Notes: generated from the sequence alone by a model not told the origin. Counted from the stretch's first letter, positions 8,607-18,149 are shown. The stretch is 64,000 nt of DNA from an uncultured Methanomassiliicoccales archaeon (GCA_949298875.1 CASFYI010000033.1:33908-97907); one strand, 5' to 3'. Program-made: numbers and translations.

Positions 8607-9728
8607 ATGGCCGAGGAGTTCAAGGTCACGCCCTGGGAGGTCACAGGGGACATAGACTACGACGAGCTGATGAGGCAGTTCGGGACGACCCCGATCGACG
8701 ACGCCCTCATAGCCAGGATGTCCCGCTACGGCGACGTCCACCCCATGCTCAGACGCGGGATATTCTACACCCACAGGGACATGGGCTGGCTCCTCGACGA
8801 GTACGACAAGGGCAACCGGTTCACGATCTACACCGGCAGGGGTCCGTCCGGCAACACCCACCTGGGGCACCTCATGCCCTGGATCTTCAACAAGTGGATG
8901 CAGGACACCTTCGGCTGCGACATGCTGTTCCAGATGACCGATGACGAGAAGTTCCTGTTCAAGGACCTCACCCTCGAGGAGACGGGCAGGATGGCGTACG
9001 AGAACGCCCTCGACTTCGTCGCCCTGGGCTTCGATCCCAAGAAGACCAGGATCATAGTGGACACCAAGAACGTCGGGAAGATGTACCCGATAGCGCTGAG
9101 GGTCGCGAAGAGGACCACGTTCTCCACGGCCAAGGCGGTATTCGGCTTCGACGCTTCCACGAACATCGGCTCCATCTTCTACACGACGATGCAGTCGGTG
9201 CCGGCGTTCCTCCCCTCGGAGGATGCCGGGAGGCCGGTCCCCGTCGTCATCCCCTGCGGGATAGACCAGGACCCGCACTTCAGGGTCACCAGGGACGCCG
9301 CACCGCATCTCGGATATCCGAAGCCCGCGCTGATCTTCTGCAAGATGTTCCCTGGGCTGAACGGCGGGGACAAGATGTCGTCCTCCGACGAGAACGCGAC
9401 CATATACACGACGGACACGCCGAAGGCGGTCAAGAAGAAGGTCGGGCGCGCGTTCACCGGCGGGAGGGTGTCCGTGGAGGAGCAGAGGAAGCTGGGAGGC
9501 AACCCCGAGGTCTGCGCGGTTTTCAAGTACAACTTCTACCTCTTCGAGCCGGACGATGCCAGGCTCAACGAGCTCGCCGACAAGTGCAGGAAGGGGGAGA
9601 TCCTCTGCGGCGAGTGCAAGATGTGCCTCACCGAGAGGATCAACGTCTTCCTCGAGGGGCATCAGGAGCGCCGCGAGAAGGCGAAGGACATCGTCGGCGA
9701 CATGACCTACGACGGATTCGAATGGTGA
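8607..9728 (+). CDS. trpS: Tryptophanyl-tRNA synthetase
   Basis: Class Ic aminoacyl-tRNA synthetase, 373 residues, archaeal/eukaryotic type. The HIGH-like motif is at residues 79-88 (GPSGNTHLGH) and the KMSKS-like loop KMSSS at 256-260. The C-terminal domain ends with a Cys-containing segment (CRKGEILCGECKMC) seen in archaeal TrpRS. It charges tRNA-Trp, whose intron-containing gene is at 48666. Four bases separate its stop from the pheS start. Confidence 0.95.
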   Translation: MAEEFKVTPWEVTGDIDYDELMRQFGTTPIDDALIARMSRYGDVHPMLRRGIFYTHRDMGWLLDEYDKGNRFTIYTGRGPSGNTHLGHLMPWIFNKWMQDTFGCDMLFQMTDDEKFLFKDLTLEETGRMAYENALDFVALGFDPKKTRIIVDTKNVGKMYPIALRVAKRTTFSTAKAVFGFDASTNIGSIFYTTMQSVPAFLPSEDAGRPVPVVIPCGIDQDPHFRVTRDAAPHLGYPKPALIFCKMFPGLNGGDKMSSSDENATIYTTDTPKAVKKKVGRAFTGGRVSVEEQRKLGGNPEVCAVFKYNFYLFEPDDARLNELADKCRKGEILCGECKMCLTERINVFLEGHQERREKAKDIVGDMTYDGFEW

Positions 9729-9733
9729 TTCAG

Positions 9734-11251
9734 ATGGACAAGGCACTGCTTGACGGACTCAGCCACAATGAGAAGAGGCTTCTGCTGGCACTCGACGAGA
9801 GAGGAGGGTCTGCGACCACCGCGGACCTGGTGTCCGGAGGCGCGTTCTCCGTCGAGGTGGAGGCCATGAGCGCCGCGTCCTGGCTCGAGTCCAAGGGTCT
9901 GGCCGCCATATCCGAGAGATCCGACAGGTTCTACGTCCTGGCCGATGGTTCGGCCGTATCGGTCGGCCTTCCGGAGAGGGTCGCCATCACAGTCATAGGG
10001 GACAACGGAGGCAGCATGCCCATGGCCGACATGGAGGCCGCCATGCCCGAGGGCATGGGGAGGATCGCCGTCGGCTGGCTCAAGAGGAAGGGTCTCGCAG
10101 ACATCCGCGCCGAGGACGGCGTGAAGATGATGATCCTCACCCAGGCCGGGAGGGACATGCTGGGCTCGAGGATGCCCGACGAGGAGCTCCTCGCCAGGAT
10201 GGCCGAGGCACCCGTGCCGGAGTCCGAGGCCGATCCCAAGGTCATCAAGGACCTCAAGGGCCGCCAGGGCATGATAGCCGAGAAGGTCGTCACCGAGAGG
10301 TCCATAGTCCTCACGGACCTGGGCAGGGAGGTCGTGTCCTCCGGCATAGAGCTCAGGCCCCAGGTCACCGACATCACCGACCGCATGATCCAGAGCGGGG
10401 AGTGGAGGGAGGCCGACTTCAGGCCCTACGACATCCAGACCTTCGCCCCCACGGTCTATCCCGCCAAGAAGCACATGCTCTCACGCCTCGGGGCGCAGGT
10501 CCGCAGGCTGTTCACCGACATGGGATTCACCGAGATGAAGTCCGAGTACGTCCAGCCCGCGTTCTGGAACCTCGATGTGCTCTACACGCCTCAGGACCAT
10601 CCCGCCAGGGATCTGCAGGACACATTCTATCTGGAGCACCCCTCGTCCATACACATCGACGACGAGCGCCTCGTCTCCATGGTCAAGGCCATCCACGAGG
10701 ACGGCGGCGACACCGGATCCACCGGATGGGGAGGCACGTGGTCCCGCGAGAAGGCCGAGATGGCCCTGCTCCGTACGCACAGCACCGTGAGCAGCATCCG
10801 CTACATCGCGGAGCATCCCGACGCGCCCAGGAAGGCTTTCTCCATCTCCCGCATTTTCAGGAAGGAGTCCATCGACTCCACCCATCTGCCCGAGTTCACC
10901 CAGATCGAGGGCATCGTCATCGACGAGGACGCCGACTTCGACATGCTCATCTCGATGATACGCGAGTTCTACGCGAGGATGGGCTTCGACCAGATACGCA
11001 TCCGCCCCGCGTACTTCCCCTACACGGAGCCGTCCCTCGAGCTCGAGGTGTTCTTCAACGGCAAGTGGATGGAGCTCGGAGGCGCCGGCATCTTCAGGCC
11101 GGAGGTCGTCGCACCGTTCGGCGTCGACGCGCCCGTCCTGGCCTGGGGATTCGGCTTCGAGAGGCTGGCGATGCTCAAGTGGGGCATCACGGACATCAGG
11201 GACCTGTACATCTCGGACATCGACCATCTCAGGTCGAACCCCTGTCTCTGA
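9734..11251 (+). CDS. pheS: Phenylalanyl-tRNA synthetase alpha subunit
   Basis: Class II synthetase alpha subunit, 505 residues. The N-terminal ~190 residues are winged-helix tRNA-binding modules. The catalytic core starts near residue 220 (YDIQTFAPTVYPAKKHML) and ends with motif 3 (WGFGFERLAMLKWG). Start ATG 9734 is preceded by GGTGAT with a 4-base spacer, the same Shine-Dalgarno spacing as several genes here. Its TGA abuts the convergent gene ending in CGA at 11252. The beta subunit is not in the window. Confidence 0.94.
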   Translation: MDKALLDGLSHNEKRLLLALDERGGSATTADLVSGGAFSVEVEAMSAASWLESKGLAAISERSDRFYVLADGSAVSVGLPERVAITVIGDNGGSMPMADMEAAMPEGMGRIAVGWLKRKGLADIRAEDGVKMMILTQAGRDMLGSRMPDEELLARMAEAPVPESEADPKVIKDLKGRQGMIAEKVVTERSIVLTDLGREVVSSGIELRPQVTDITDRMIQSGEWREADFRPYDIQTFAPTVYPAKKHMLSRLGAQVRRLFTDMGFTEMKSEYVQPAFWNLDVLYTPQDHPARDLQDTFYLEHPSSIHIDDERLVSMVKAIHEDGGDTGSTGWGGTWSREKAEMALLRTHSTVSSIRYIAEHPDAPRKAFSISRIFRKESIDSTHLPEFTQIEGIVIDEDADFDMLISMIREFYARMGFDQIRIRPAYFPYTEPSLELEVFFNGKWMELGGAGIFRPEVVAPFGVDAPVLAWGFGFERLAMLKWGITDIRDLYISDIDHLRSNPCL

Positions 11252-12421
11252 TCGGTACCTGTGCAACGGGTCCTTGCGCCAGCACAGGGACGCCGCCTCG
11301 GAGGCCTCCGCCTCCGCAGTGGCCCCCAGGCATCTGAGGGCCTTCGCCTGCACCGACAGGATCTCGTCCAGACGGAACAGGCAGCCGGTCCTGCGCATCT
11401 CGCCCCTGCATCTGCGGAGATAGGTCAGGGCCTCCTCGTACCTCCCGTTGGCGACCATGCAGAGCCCGAGCGCGGCCGCCGTGTCCACATCGCCGACGTA
11501 GGCGTCCAGCGCCTCGTCGAGGGCGGATGCCGTCTCCCCCTCGGCCAGCATTATCTCCGAGCGCAGTGCGTCGCCGGAGGTCCCGAGGTCGTTGCGCGAG
11601 GATTCCAGCTGCGACATCGCGCTCCTGGTCTCCCCCAGGCGAAGGCTCATCCTGGCCGATGTGAGGCACAGCTCCGGGTCGGAGAACTCGTCCGCCAGCA
11701 CCGATACGATGTCGCGGGTTTCCGGGTCGGGGAAGTCCATCAGCATGAACCTCTGGGAGGACGCCAGCCGCGCCGCCTCCCTCTTGCGGCCGGACCTGTA
11801 GAGATGGTACAGCCTCTCCTTCGGATCGCACCTCCTGTCCATGCACCAGTCCGCTGCCGCGCTGTGCCAGCTCCTCAGGCTCTCGACGTCCGCCCTCTGC
11901 AGGTACCATCTGCGGGTCTCCGGTTTGATCGCCAGATATCCGCGGAAGTCGAACGGCACGAGCTGGGACGGCGGGGACCTGAAGTCCCGGCGGCTGACCG
12001 GCACGCGGAGGACAAGGAGGCATCCCAGCTCAGCCCTCTCCTCCGGAGGGAGCGACCAGAACGCGGAAGAGCTGCAGTAGTTGATGTTGTACGGTACGAG
12101 GAGGTCGTCCTCCGTGATCCCCTGGGCCTCCATCGTGCGTCTGAGCTCCTCGCAGGTCTCCCTGCCGAGAGGCGTGATGAAGTAGATCTTCCTCGCACCG
12201 CCGCGGTTCTGGCCGATGATGCGCGACTTCCCGGCGTAGATCTTCCCCTCCTGCTCCAGCCTGGCGGTTATGAGGGAGGCGTGCGACCTGGAGATCCCCA
12301 GGGCCTCTGCCACGCCCGTCTGGGTCATCTCCCTGGGGGCATCGATCTCTATCGCCGGGGACACGTGCCTGTAGCGGTACAGGTGCAGGAGCGCGCGTTC
12401 GGCGAGCGTGAATTTGTTCAT
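11252..12421 (-). CDS. Winged-helix regulator with TPR-like C-terminal region, ends at CGA
   Basis: Putative transcriptional regulator of 389 residues. A MarR-like winged helix occupies about residues 8-95 (recognition helix near VAEALGISRSHASLI). The rest is helical with TPR-like spacing. With the standard code there is no stop where the protein should end and the frame would run 771 bases through pheS antisense to 10481. The first in-frame CGA in the gene, at 11254-11252, directly abuts the pheS TGA (TGATCG), so I end it there. A TATA-like tttataaa about 25 bases upstream of ATG 12421 indicates a leaderless mRNA. Confidence 0.75.
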
Positions 12422-12530
12422 GCACCGGACCCCTTCTCCCTGTTTATAAACGGTCCAAATACATTCCACACCAGTAGAAATTAAGAGCTTAGAGGGGAAG
12501 CGCTTATACGGGGGCCGCCATCGGAGTCGC
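12422..12530. promoter_or_regulatory. Divergent promoter region
   Basis: Short AT-rich region between two divergent genes. A TATA-like tttataaa at about 12444-12452 serves the leftward regulator and cttatac at about 12504-12510 serves dtdA. Each lies about 25 bases from its ATG, so both messages should be leaderless. Confidence 0.55.
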
Positions 12531-13364
12531 ATGTCCAGGCTCATCGTATGCAGCGAGGCGGATCTCCCGTCCGTCAACATGAGGGCTTCCCTCCTGTCCC
12601 AGGGCGGATGGGAGGACATGGGGTCCTCCGAGGGGGTGTCCTACATGCGCAGGGAGGACGACGTGATGATGAGCATAGCGGACATGCACATCAGGCACGA
12701 GGACCTGGATCTGGAGGCCGCGAGGTTCGGGGTGGATCCGGATTACGTGGTCGTCATGTCGAGGCATTCTTCCAAGAGCGGACGCCCGGCGCTAACCGCC
12801 CATCCGATCGGCAACTACCACGAGGCCGACTTCGGCGGGAGGGCGGAGACGCTGGTGAGATCGGCTCCGGCAGCGATGACCGATGCCGTCAGGAGGATCC
12901 ACGCGCTGAACTCCGACCCGTCCGTCCAGACATGCTTCGAGGTCACGCACCACGGTCCGTGGCTTGGGAAGCCGACGTTCTACATCGAGATCGGAAGCGA
13001 CGAGACCCACTGGGGGGACAAGCATCTCGCTGAGGTGCTGGCACATGTCATCGCCGATCTGGAGCCGCACGATGAGTACCGCAGCCTCGTGGGGATCGGA
13101 GGGGGACACTACGCTCCCAGGTTCACCGAGGCAGCCCTGTCCAGCAGGGTGAACTTCGGTCACATGATCCCGAACTACCAGCTAGAGGGCAGGGGCGACG
13201 AGGACATAGCCAGGATGATAGGGGACGCCTGCGAGGCGACGGCCACGGACTCGGTCTACATCCACCGCAAGTCCATGAAGGGGCCCGAGGAGCATCGCAT
13301 CGCGGACATAGCGGCGTCGCTGGGATACGAATGCGTGAAGTCGAAGGACTTCGAGCCCCTCCGA
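12531..13364 (+). CDS. dtdA: D-aminoacyl-tRNA deacylase (DtdA/GEK1 family), ends at CGA
   Basis: Removes D-amino acids from mischarged tRNAs; 277 residues when ended at CGA, close to the usual archaeal DtdA length. Family motifs are the HSSKSG segment followed by LTAHPIGN, then VTHHGPWL, and the IGGGHYAPRFTE block. The standard code would continue 174 bases to 13538 through pyrH antisense. The only CGA before that point is codon 278 at 13362-13364, two bases before the convergent pyrH stop. Sits among synthetase and termination genes. Confidence 0.85.
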
Positions 13365-13366
13365 TC

Positions 13367-14050
13367 TCAGTTGTGGGAATCCACGAAGGTCCCGTCGAAC
13401 GGCTGTCCGAGGATGGCCTTCCTGAGCTCCTCGACGTTCCTGCCGTCAACCATCGAAATATCTATGCGGGACTCCCTGGCTATCTGCACCCCGAGGGGGT
13501 CGAAGACGCTGGACGCGGAGGCGTCGTGCTCCTTGTAGACGAGCTCGCCGAGGCGCTCGATGGTCATCCTGGGTATCTTCTCCGCGTCGGGATCCTTGCG
13601 GGGGTCTGCGGTGTACACGGCATCGACGGCAGTGGCGTTGACCACGCGGTCCGCCCCCATCTCGCGTGCGACCATCATGGCGACGGCGTCGGTGGTGTGG
13701 CCGGGTTCGGTGCCTCCCATGACGACTATCCTTCCCGGCTCGGAGGCCCTGGCGGTCTCCGCGGCGGTCTCCGGCACGCGCTCCGGCATGTCGCCGAGGG
13801 CCACCCCGAGGAGCTGGGCGTTGATCCTGGTGGCGGCGATGCCCATGATGTCGAGCTGATAGGTGTCCCCTCCGAGCTCGCGGCCGGTGGTCGCGTAGTA
13901 GCGGGCGGTGCGCCCTCCGCCGCACACGACTGCCAGCTGGACCTCGTCCTTGACGGATGAGAGCATGCCGGCCAGCCTGGAGATGTACTCGGAATCGTTG
14001 TTACCGGGGATCAGGACCGATCCGCCGACGGAGACCACAACCTTGTCCAT
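13367..14050 (-). CDS. pyrH: UMP kinase
   Basis: Archaeal-type uridylate kinase, 227 residues, amino-acid-kinase fold. The N-terminal GGSVL phosphate loop is at residues 8-12, then CGGGRTARYY, and an NATAVDAVYTADP segment that binds nucleotide. It converts UMP to UDP for pyrimidine synthesis. It is divergent from prf1 and convergent with dtdA. Confidence 0.93.
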   Translation of the reverse strand: MDKVVVSVGGSVLIPGNNDSEYISRLAGMLSSVKDEVQLAVVCGGGRTARYYATTGRELGGDTYQLDIMGIAATRINAQLLGVALGDMPERVPETAAETARASEPGRIVVMGGTEPGHTTDAVAMMVAREMGADRVVNATAVDAVYTADPRKDPDAEKIPRMTIERLGELVYKEHDASASSVFDPLGVQIARESRIDISMVDGRNVEELRKAILGQPFDGTFVDSHN

Positions 14051-14125
14051 GGGATATACCGGTCCGCTATCCCCGACCCCGACTAATAACTTGCTGGTCC
14101 AGCGCGGTTTCGCGCGGATGCGCGC

Positions 14126-14190
14126 GTATTAAGGGAGCAAAGGTTAATAGGCTGACCCATTTGACACCAGAAACCCGAAGGGTGATTCCC
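14126..14190 (+). promoter_or_regulatory. prf1 promoter and leader
   Basis: A TATA-like gtattaag at about 14126-14133 precedes a leader of roughly 35-40 bases. GGTGAT lies four bases before the prf1 ATG, a good Shine-Dalgarno site. Unlike many leaderless genes here, the release factor gene thus has a structured start. Confidence 0.5.
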
Positions 14191-15423
14191 ATGGCAGACA
14201 AGAACTCCGAGGACAGGGCGAAGTACGACTTCAAGAAGGACATGCAGGAGATCCAGAACTACAGGGGCAGGAGCACGGAGCTCATCTCCGTCTACGTCCC
14301 CAAGACCAAGCAGATCTCCGACGTCATGGCCTACCTGAGGAACGAGCAGTCCCAGGCGTCCAACATCAAGTCCAAGACCACGATGAAGAACGTCCAGAGC
14401 GCGATCGATTCGATAGCCGCTCGACTCAAAACCTACAAGTCACCGCCGGAGAACGGCGTCGTCATCTTCTGCGGAGAGGTTCCCAGGGCGGGCGACCAGA
14501 CCAAGATGGTCCAGTACGTCATCAACCCCCCGGAGCCGATCACGGCGTTCCTGTACAGGTGCGACTCCACCTTCTTCACCGAGCCGCTGGAGTCCATGCT
14601 CCTGGACAAGAAATGCTATGGTCTGATCACCATCGACAGGTCCGAGGCCACCCTGGGCATACTGTCGGGGAGCAGGATCCAGGTGCTGAAGCACTTCGAT
14701 TCGCTCGTCCCGAGCAAGCACCACCAGGGAGGTCAGTCGTCCGTCCGTTTCGAGAGGCTGATCGAGATCGCGGCCCACGAGTTCTTCAAGAAGGTGGCCG
14801 ACAACGCGACCGAGGTCTTCCTCAACCGCCCGGAGCTCCTGGGCATCCTGATAGGCGGGCCCGGCGCGACGAAGGAGTTCTTCGTCAAGGAAGAGTACCT
14901 CCACCACGAGCTGAGGAAGAAGGTCGTCAGCCCGCTGGTCGATACCGGTTACACGGACGAATCCGGCCTGAGGGAGCTGGTCCAGAATGCGCAGGGGATC
15001 ATCACGGACATGCAGCTCACCCAGGAGAAGGTGTACATGCAGAGGCTCTTCACCGAGATCCGCAAGGCGGACGGGGGCCTCTCGTGCTACGGAGAGGACG
15101 AGGTCCGCAGCGCCCTGGACATGGGCGCGGTGGACATGCTCCTCCTGTCGGATTCCCTCAAGAAGCGCAGGATCACCCTCGAGTGCCCCAACGGGCACAT
15201 CCACGAGAAGACGGTGGCCGACGCGGACCAGAAGTTCCAGTGCCCCGAGTGCGGGCAGTCCGCCACCGTCACGAAGGACGAGGACCTGATCGACGACTTC
15301 TTCAACAGGGCGGATGCGTACAACACCCGCCTGCAGCTGATCTCGGGCGATTCCGAGGAGGGGGACATGCTCCTGAAGGCGTTCGGAGGCGTGGCAGCCC
15401 TTCTGAGGTACAGGCCCAACTGA
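14191..15423 (+). CDS. prf1: Peptide chain release factor aRF1
   Basis: Recognises stop codons and releases the peptide; 410 residues, normal aRF1 length. NIKS is at residues 58-61, a YxCxxxF motif at Y122-F128 and GGQ at 180-182; a C-terminal CxxC zinc element is also present (CPECG). The loop that usually reads GRGTE in archaeal aRF1 (from memory) reads GRSTE here at residues 26-30. Codon 78, a conserved Arg after NIKS, is CGA (14422-14424): the only CGA inside any gene of the window, while ten other genes appear to stop at CGA. The protein must be completed past it, so decoding there is either normal Arg or regulated readthrough. Confidence 0.96.
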   Translation: MADKNSEDRAKYDFKKDMQEIQNYRGRSTELISVYVPKTKQISDVMAYLRNEQSQASNIKSKTTMKNVQSAIDSIAARLKTYKSPPENGVVIFCGEVPRAGDQTKMVQYVINPPEPITAFLYRCDSTFFTEPLESMLLDKKCYGLITIDRSEATLGILSGSRIQVLKHFDSLVPSKHHQGGQSSVRFERLIEIAAHEFFKKVADNATEVFLNRPELLGILIGGPGATKEFFVKEEYLHHELRKKVVSPLVDTGYTDESGLRELVQNAQGIITDMQLTQEKVYMQRLFTEIRKADGGLSCYGEDEVRSALDMGAVDMLLLSDSLKKRRITLECPNGHIHEKTVADADQKFQCPECGQSATVTKDEDLIDDFFNRADAYNTRLQLISGDSEEGDMLLKAFGGVAALLRYRPN

Positions 15424-15433
15424 GGTGTTCACA

Positions 15434-17203
15434 ATGTCATTCATGTCTGATTTCGAGGATCAGGTCCGCTCCGCGGTGTCCGGCGCCCTTGAGGCCGCCG
15501 GCGCGGGCGGTCTCGACTTCACGGTGGAGTTGCCCTCCGTCGAGGGGGCGGATCTCGCCGTGCCCTGCTTCACGATGTCCAAGGCCCTCAGGAAGGCCCC
15601 GGCCGCCATCGCGGAGGACCTGGCTTCCAGGATACAGCCGTCCGGGCTCATCGCATCCGTCGGCGCAGTCAACGGCTATCTGAACTTCGCCGTCGACACC
15701 GCGCCCATGGTCAGGGGCGTGCTCGACGAGATCCTCAGGTGCGGGCCGTGCTACGGCTCCGCCCCCGCCTCCGGGCTCAGGGTGAACGTGGAGCACACCT
15801 CCACCAACCCCACCGGCCCCATCCATGTGGGTCGCGCCAGGAACCCCGTCATCGGGGACACCCTGGCCAGATGCCTGAGGAGGTGCGGCCACGAGGTCAC
15901 CACCGAGTACTACGTCAACGACGTCGGCAAGCAGGTTGTCATCCTCACATGGGGCGTCATGAACGTCTCCGACGAGGAGGCGGAGGCCGAGAGGGAGGAG
16001 CACGCCAAGGCGTCCGGGCACGAGAAGGAGCGCGACAAGACCGATCACAGGCTCGTCGCCAAGTACCGTGTCGCCAACAGGCGCATGGAGTCCGACCCCG
16101 AGGTCCAGGCCCAGATCGCCGATATGATGAGGAGGTTCGAGGCCGGGGACGCCGAGGTCATCGGCAACGTCAGGAAGGTCGCCGAGGCCATGCTCGACGG
16201 TCTACGCGAGACCCTCGCCACCATCAACGTCACCCTGGACAGGTACACCTGGGAGTCCCGCTACATAGAGGACGGCTCCGCCAGGGACGTGGTCTCCAGG
16301 CTCAAGGCCTCCGAGTACGCAGGCGAGACCGAGGACGGCGCGTGCTACGTCGATCTGAAGGACTTCGGCATCCAGGGGAAGAACACCAAGTTCACCTTCA
16401 CCCGCTCCGACGGGACCACCCTGTACACCACCCGCGACCTCGCCTACCACATCGACAAGTTCACCCGCTCCGACCGCGTCATAGACGTCCTCGGAGAGGA
16501 CCAGAAGCTCGGCTCCCAGCAGCTCTGCGCCGCGCTGAGGATCCTCGGCGAGGAGGGCGTCCCCGAGCCTCTGTTCTACTCGTTCGTCTCCCTCCCCGAG
16601 GGGAAGATGTCCACCAGGAAGGGTGTCGTCGTCTATCTCGACGATCTCATCGACGAGGCTGTGGAGCACGCCTACCAGGAGATCAGATCCAGGACCGAGG
16701 TCCGCGGATCCGACATGAGCGAGGAGCGCATGAGGGAGATCGCCCGCATCGTGGGCATCGGCGCCATCAGGTACAACATCGTCAGGGTCCAGCCGGAGAA
16801 GCAGTTCGTCTTCAAGTGGAGCGAGGCTCTGAACTTCGACGGGAACTCCGGACCGTACCTGCAGTACGTCCACGCCAGGGCCTGCAGCATGCTGAGGAAG
16901 GCCGGCGACTTCACCCGCGACACCGACCCGTCCAAGCTGGACGACAGGTTCGAGGTCAATCTGGTGAAGACGCTCGCCAGGTACTCCGAGGTGCTCAAGG
17001 CGGCCGGCGACGGCAAGAAGATCCACATGCTTCCCGCCTACGGTCACGACGTGGCCGTGGCGTTCAACCAGTTCTACGCCTCCGTGTCCGTCCTGGACTC
17101 CGGTCCGCGCAGGGACGCCAGGCTCACCCTGGTGGAGTGCGCCAGGGACGTCATGGCCGATGTGCTGGACTGCCTGGGCATGGGCGCGCCCGAGGAGATG
17201 TGA
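15434..17203 (+). CDS. argS: Arginyl-tRNA synthetase
   Basis: Class Ia synthetase, 589 residues. The N-terminal additional domain occupies about 1-95. The HIGH-equivalent motif reads HVGR in NPTGPIHVGRARN (about residue 130), with Arg replacing the final His. The KMSKS loop reads KMSTRKG near residue 395. The anticodon-binding DALR domain is C-terminal. ATG 15434 is preceded by GAGGTG. It lies 10 bases after prf1 and is followed by a GNAT gene after 2 bases. Confidence 0.93.
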   Translation: MSFMSDFEDQVRSAVSGALEAAGAGGLDFTVELPSVEGADLAVPCFTMSKALRKAPAAIAEDLASRIQPSGLIASVGAVNGYLNFAVDTAPMVRGVLDEILRCGPCYGSAPASGLRVNVEHTSTNPTGPIHVGRARNPVIGDTLARCLRRCGHEVTTEYYVNDVGKQVVILTWGVMNVSDEEAEAEREEHAKASGHEKERDKTDHRLVAKYRVANRRMESDPEVQAQIADMMRRFEAGDAEVIGNVRKVAEAMLDGLRETLATINVTLDRYTWESRYIEDGSARDVVSRLKASEYAGETEDGACYVDLKDFGIQGKNTKFTFTRSDGTTLYTTRDLAYHIDKFTRSDRVIDVLGEDQKLGSQQLCAALRILGEEGVPEPLFYSFVSLPEGKMSTRKGVVVYLDDLIDEAVEHAYQEIRSRTEVRGSDMSEERMREIARIVGIGAIRYNIVRVQPEKQFVFKWSEALNFDGNSGPYLQYVHARACSMLRKAGDFTRDTDPSKLDDRFEVNLVKTLARYSEVLKAAGDGKKIHMLPAYGHDVAVAFNQFYASVSVLDSGPRRDARLTLVECARDVMADVLDCLGMGAPEEM

Positions 17204-17205
17204 GC

Positions 17206-17703
17206 ATGGAGATCCGCCCGCTGAAGGTGCGCGATATCGAGAAGGTCCGCGAGCTGGAGCTCTCGTGCATACGCGAGTACTTCGCCGAGACCCTTGAGAA
17301 CCGGTGGGAGGACCTCCCGCAGGACTGGAAGGACAACCTCGGCGCCAGCAGCAGGAACCACTTCAAGGCGTACCTCGAGAGCGGGCTCAGCCTCGTGGCC
17401 GTGGAGGACGACGAGATCGTCGGCTTCATCTTTGCCCAGATGCTCCATCACATCTGCGACGAGGACAACCTCCTCTGGATCGAGAACATGGGCGTGCACC
17501 CGTACTTCCGCAGGAACATGATCGGCATCAGGCTCCTGCGGGAGTGCGTCCGCCTGGGCAGGGAGCAGGGTGCCGCGGTAGCGCATGCGATGATCCAGCC
17601 GGACAACAAGGCATCCATCCTGATGTTCAAGGACCTGGGCTTCTTCATGGACAGGCGCGAGGTCGCGCTCCTGGACCTGAGGGACCCCAAGCTGAGACTC
17701 TGA
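17206..17703 (+). CDS. GNAT-family N-acetyltransferase
   Basis: A 165-residue acetyltransferase of the GNAT fold. The acetyl-CoA site is around residues 92-112 (MGVHPYFRRNMIGIRLL), followed by the NKASILMFKDLGF segment typical of motif B. The substrate is unknown; RimI-like modification of protein N-termini is possible. It directly follows argS in the same transcript. Confidence 0.8.
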   Translation: MEIRPLKVRDIEKVRELELSCIREYFAETLENRWEDLPQDWKDNLGASSRNHFKAYLESGLSLVAVEDDEIVGFIFAQMLHHICDEDNLLWIENMGVHPYFRRNMIGIRLLRECVRLGREQGAAVAHAMIQPDNKASILMFKDLGFFMDRREVALLDLRDPKLRL

Positions 17704-17843
17704 GGGGCGACCCTCCAAACCCCTTTTTCTCTCCACATTTCCAGCGTATGTGCATCCGTACGATTACACTACATAACTAAATTCATACATGAATACTTGC
17801 ACTAACCTGAATCTATTTAATCTACGATGACGGATTAGAACCC
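17704..17843. promoter_or_regulatory. AT-rich intergenic region with a palindrome
   Basis: This stretch is far more AT-rich than its surroundings. It contains a 6-bp inverted repeat with a 2-base spacer at 17781-17794 (attcatacatgaat), and a TATA-like tatttaatc about 30 bases before the next ATG. It is probably the promoter and operator of the following two-gene module. Confidence 0.45.
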
Positions 17844-18149
17844 ATGTGCGATGAAGGGGGTGACGCCGTGGCCGAGAGGAAATGCGAGTTCCATGGGGTG
17901 CTGGACGATGTCGATGTGATTCTGCACTACAGGGATGGGGCCCTTCTTCTCGATTCGGATGATCCTGTTCAAATCCAGAGGCTGCTGAGCATAGGGTATC
18001 TGAAGGTTCTGCAGTATACTGGGGGAAAGCCGTTTCTCAAGGCGACCCGCATGGGTATGATGCGTACAAGGGTCATGAGACGTCTCAGTCCCGAAGATGA
18101 GAGATGGTTGGAAGACGAAGTGAGATACCTGAAGTACGGGTTGAGATGA
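17844..18149 (+). CDS. Hypothetical protein, AT-rich module gene 1
   Basis: A 101-residue protein that I do not recognise. It is predicted alpha/beta with a basic C-terminal helical part (about 65-100). Codon use (gat, tct, aga, cgt) differs from the neighbouring GC-rich genes, suggesting recent acquisition. It overlaps the next gene by ATGA. Confidence 0.6.
   Translation: MCDEGGDAVAERKCEFHGVLDDVDVILHYRDGALLLDSDDPVQIQRLLSIGYLKVLQYTGGKPFLKATRMGMMRTRVMRRLSPEDERWLEDEVRYLKYGLR

Noticed and set aside
10481..11251. C-terminal extension of the HTH/TPR regulator antisense to pheS
   Set aside because: No domain similarity in the extension and exact abutment at CGA; treated as untranslated.
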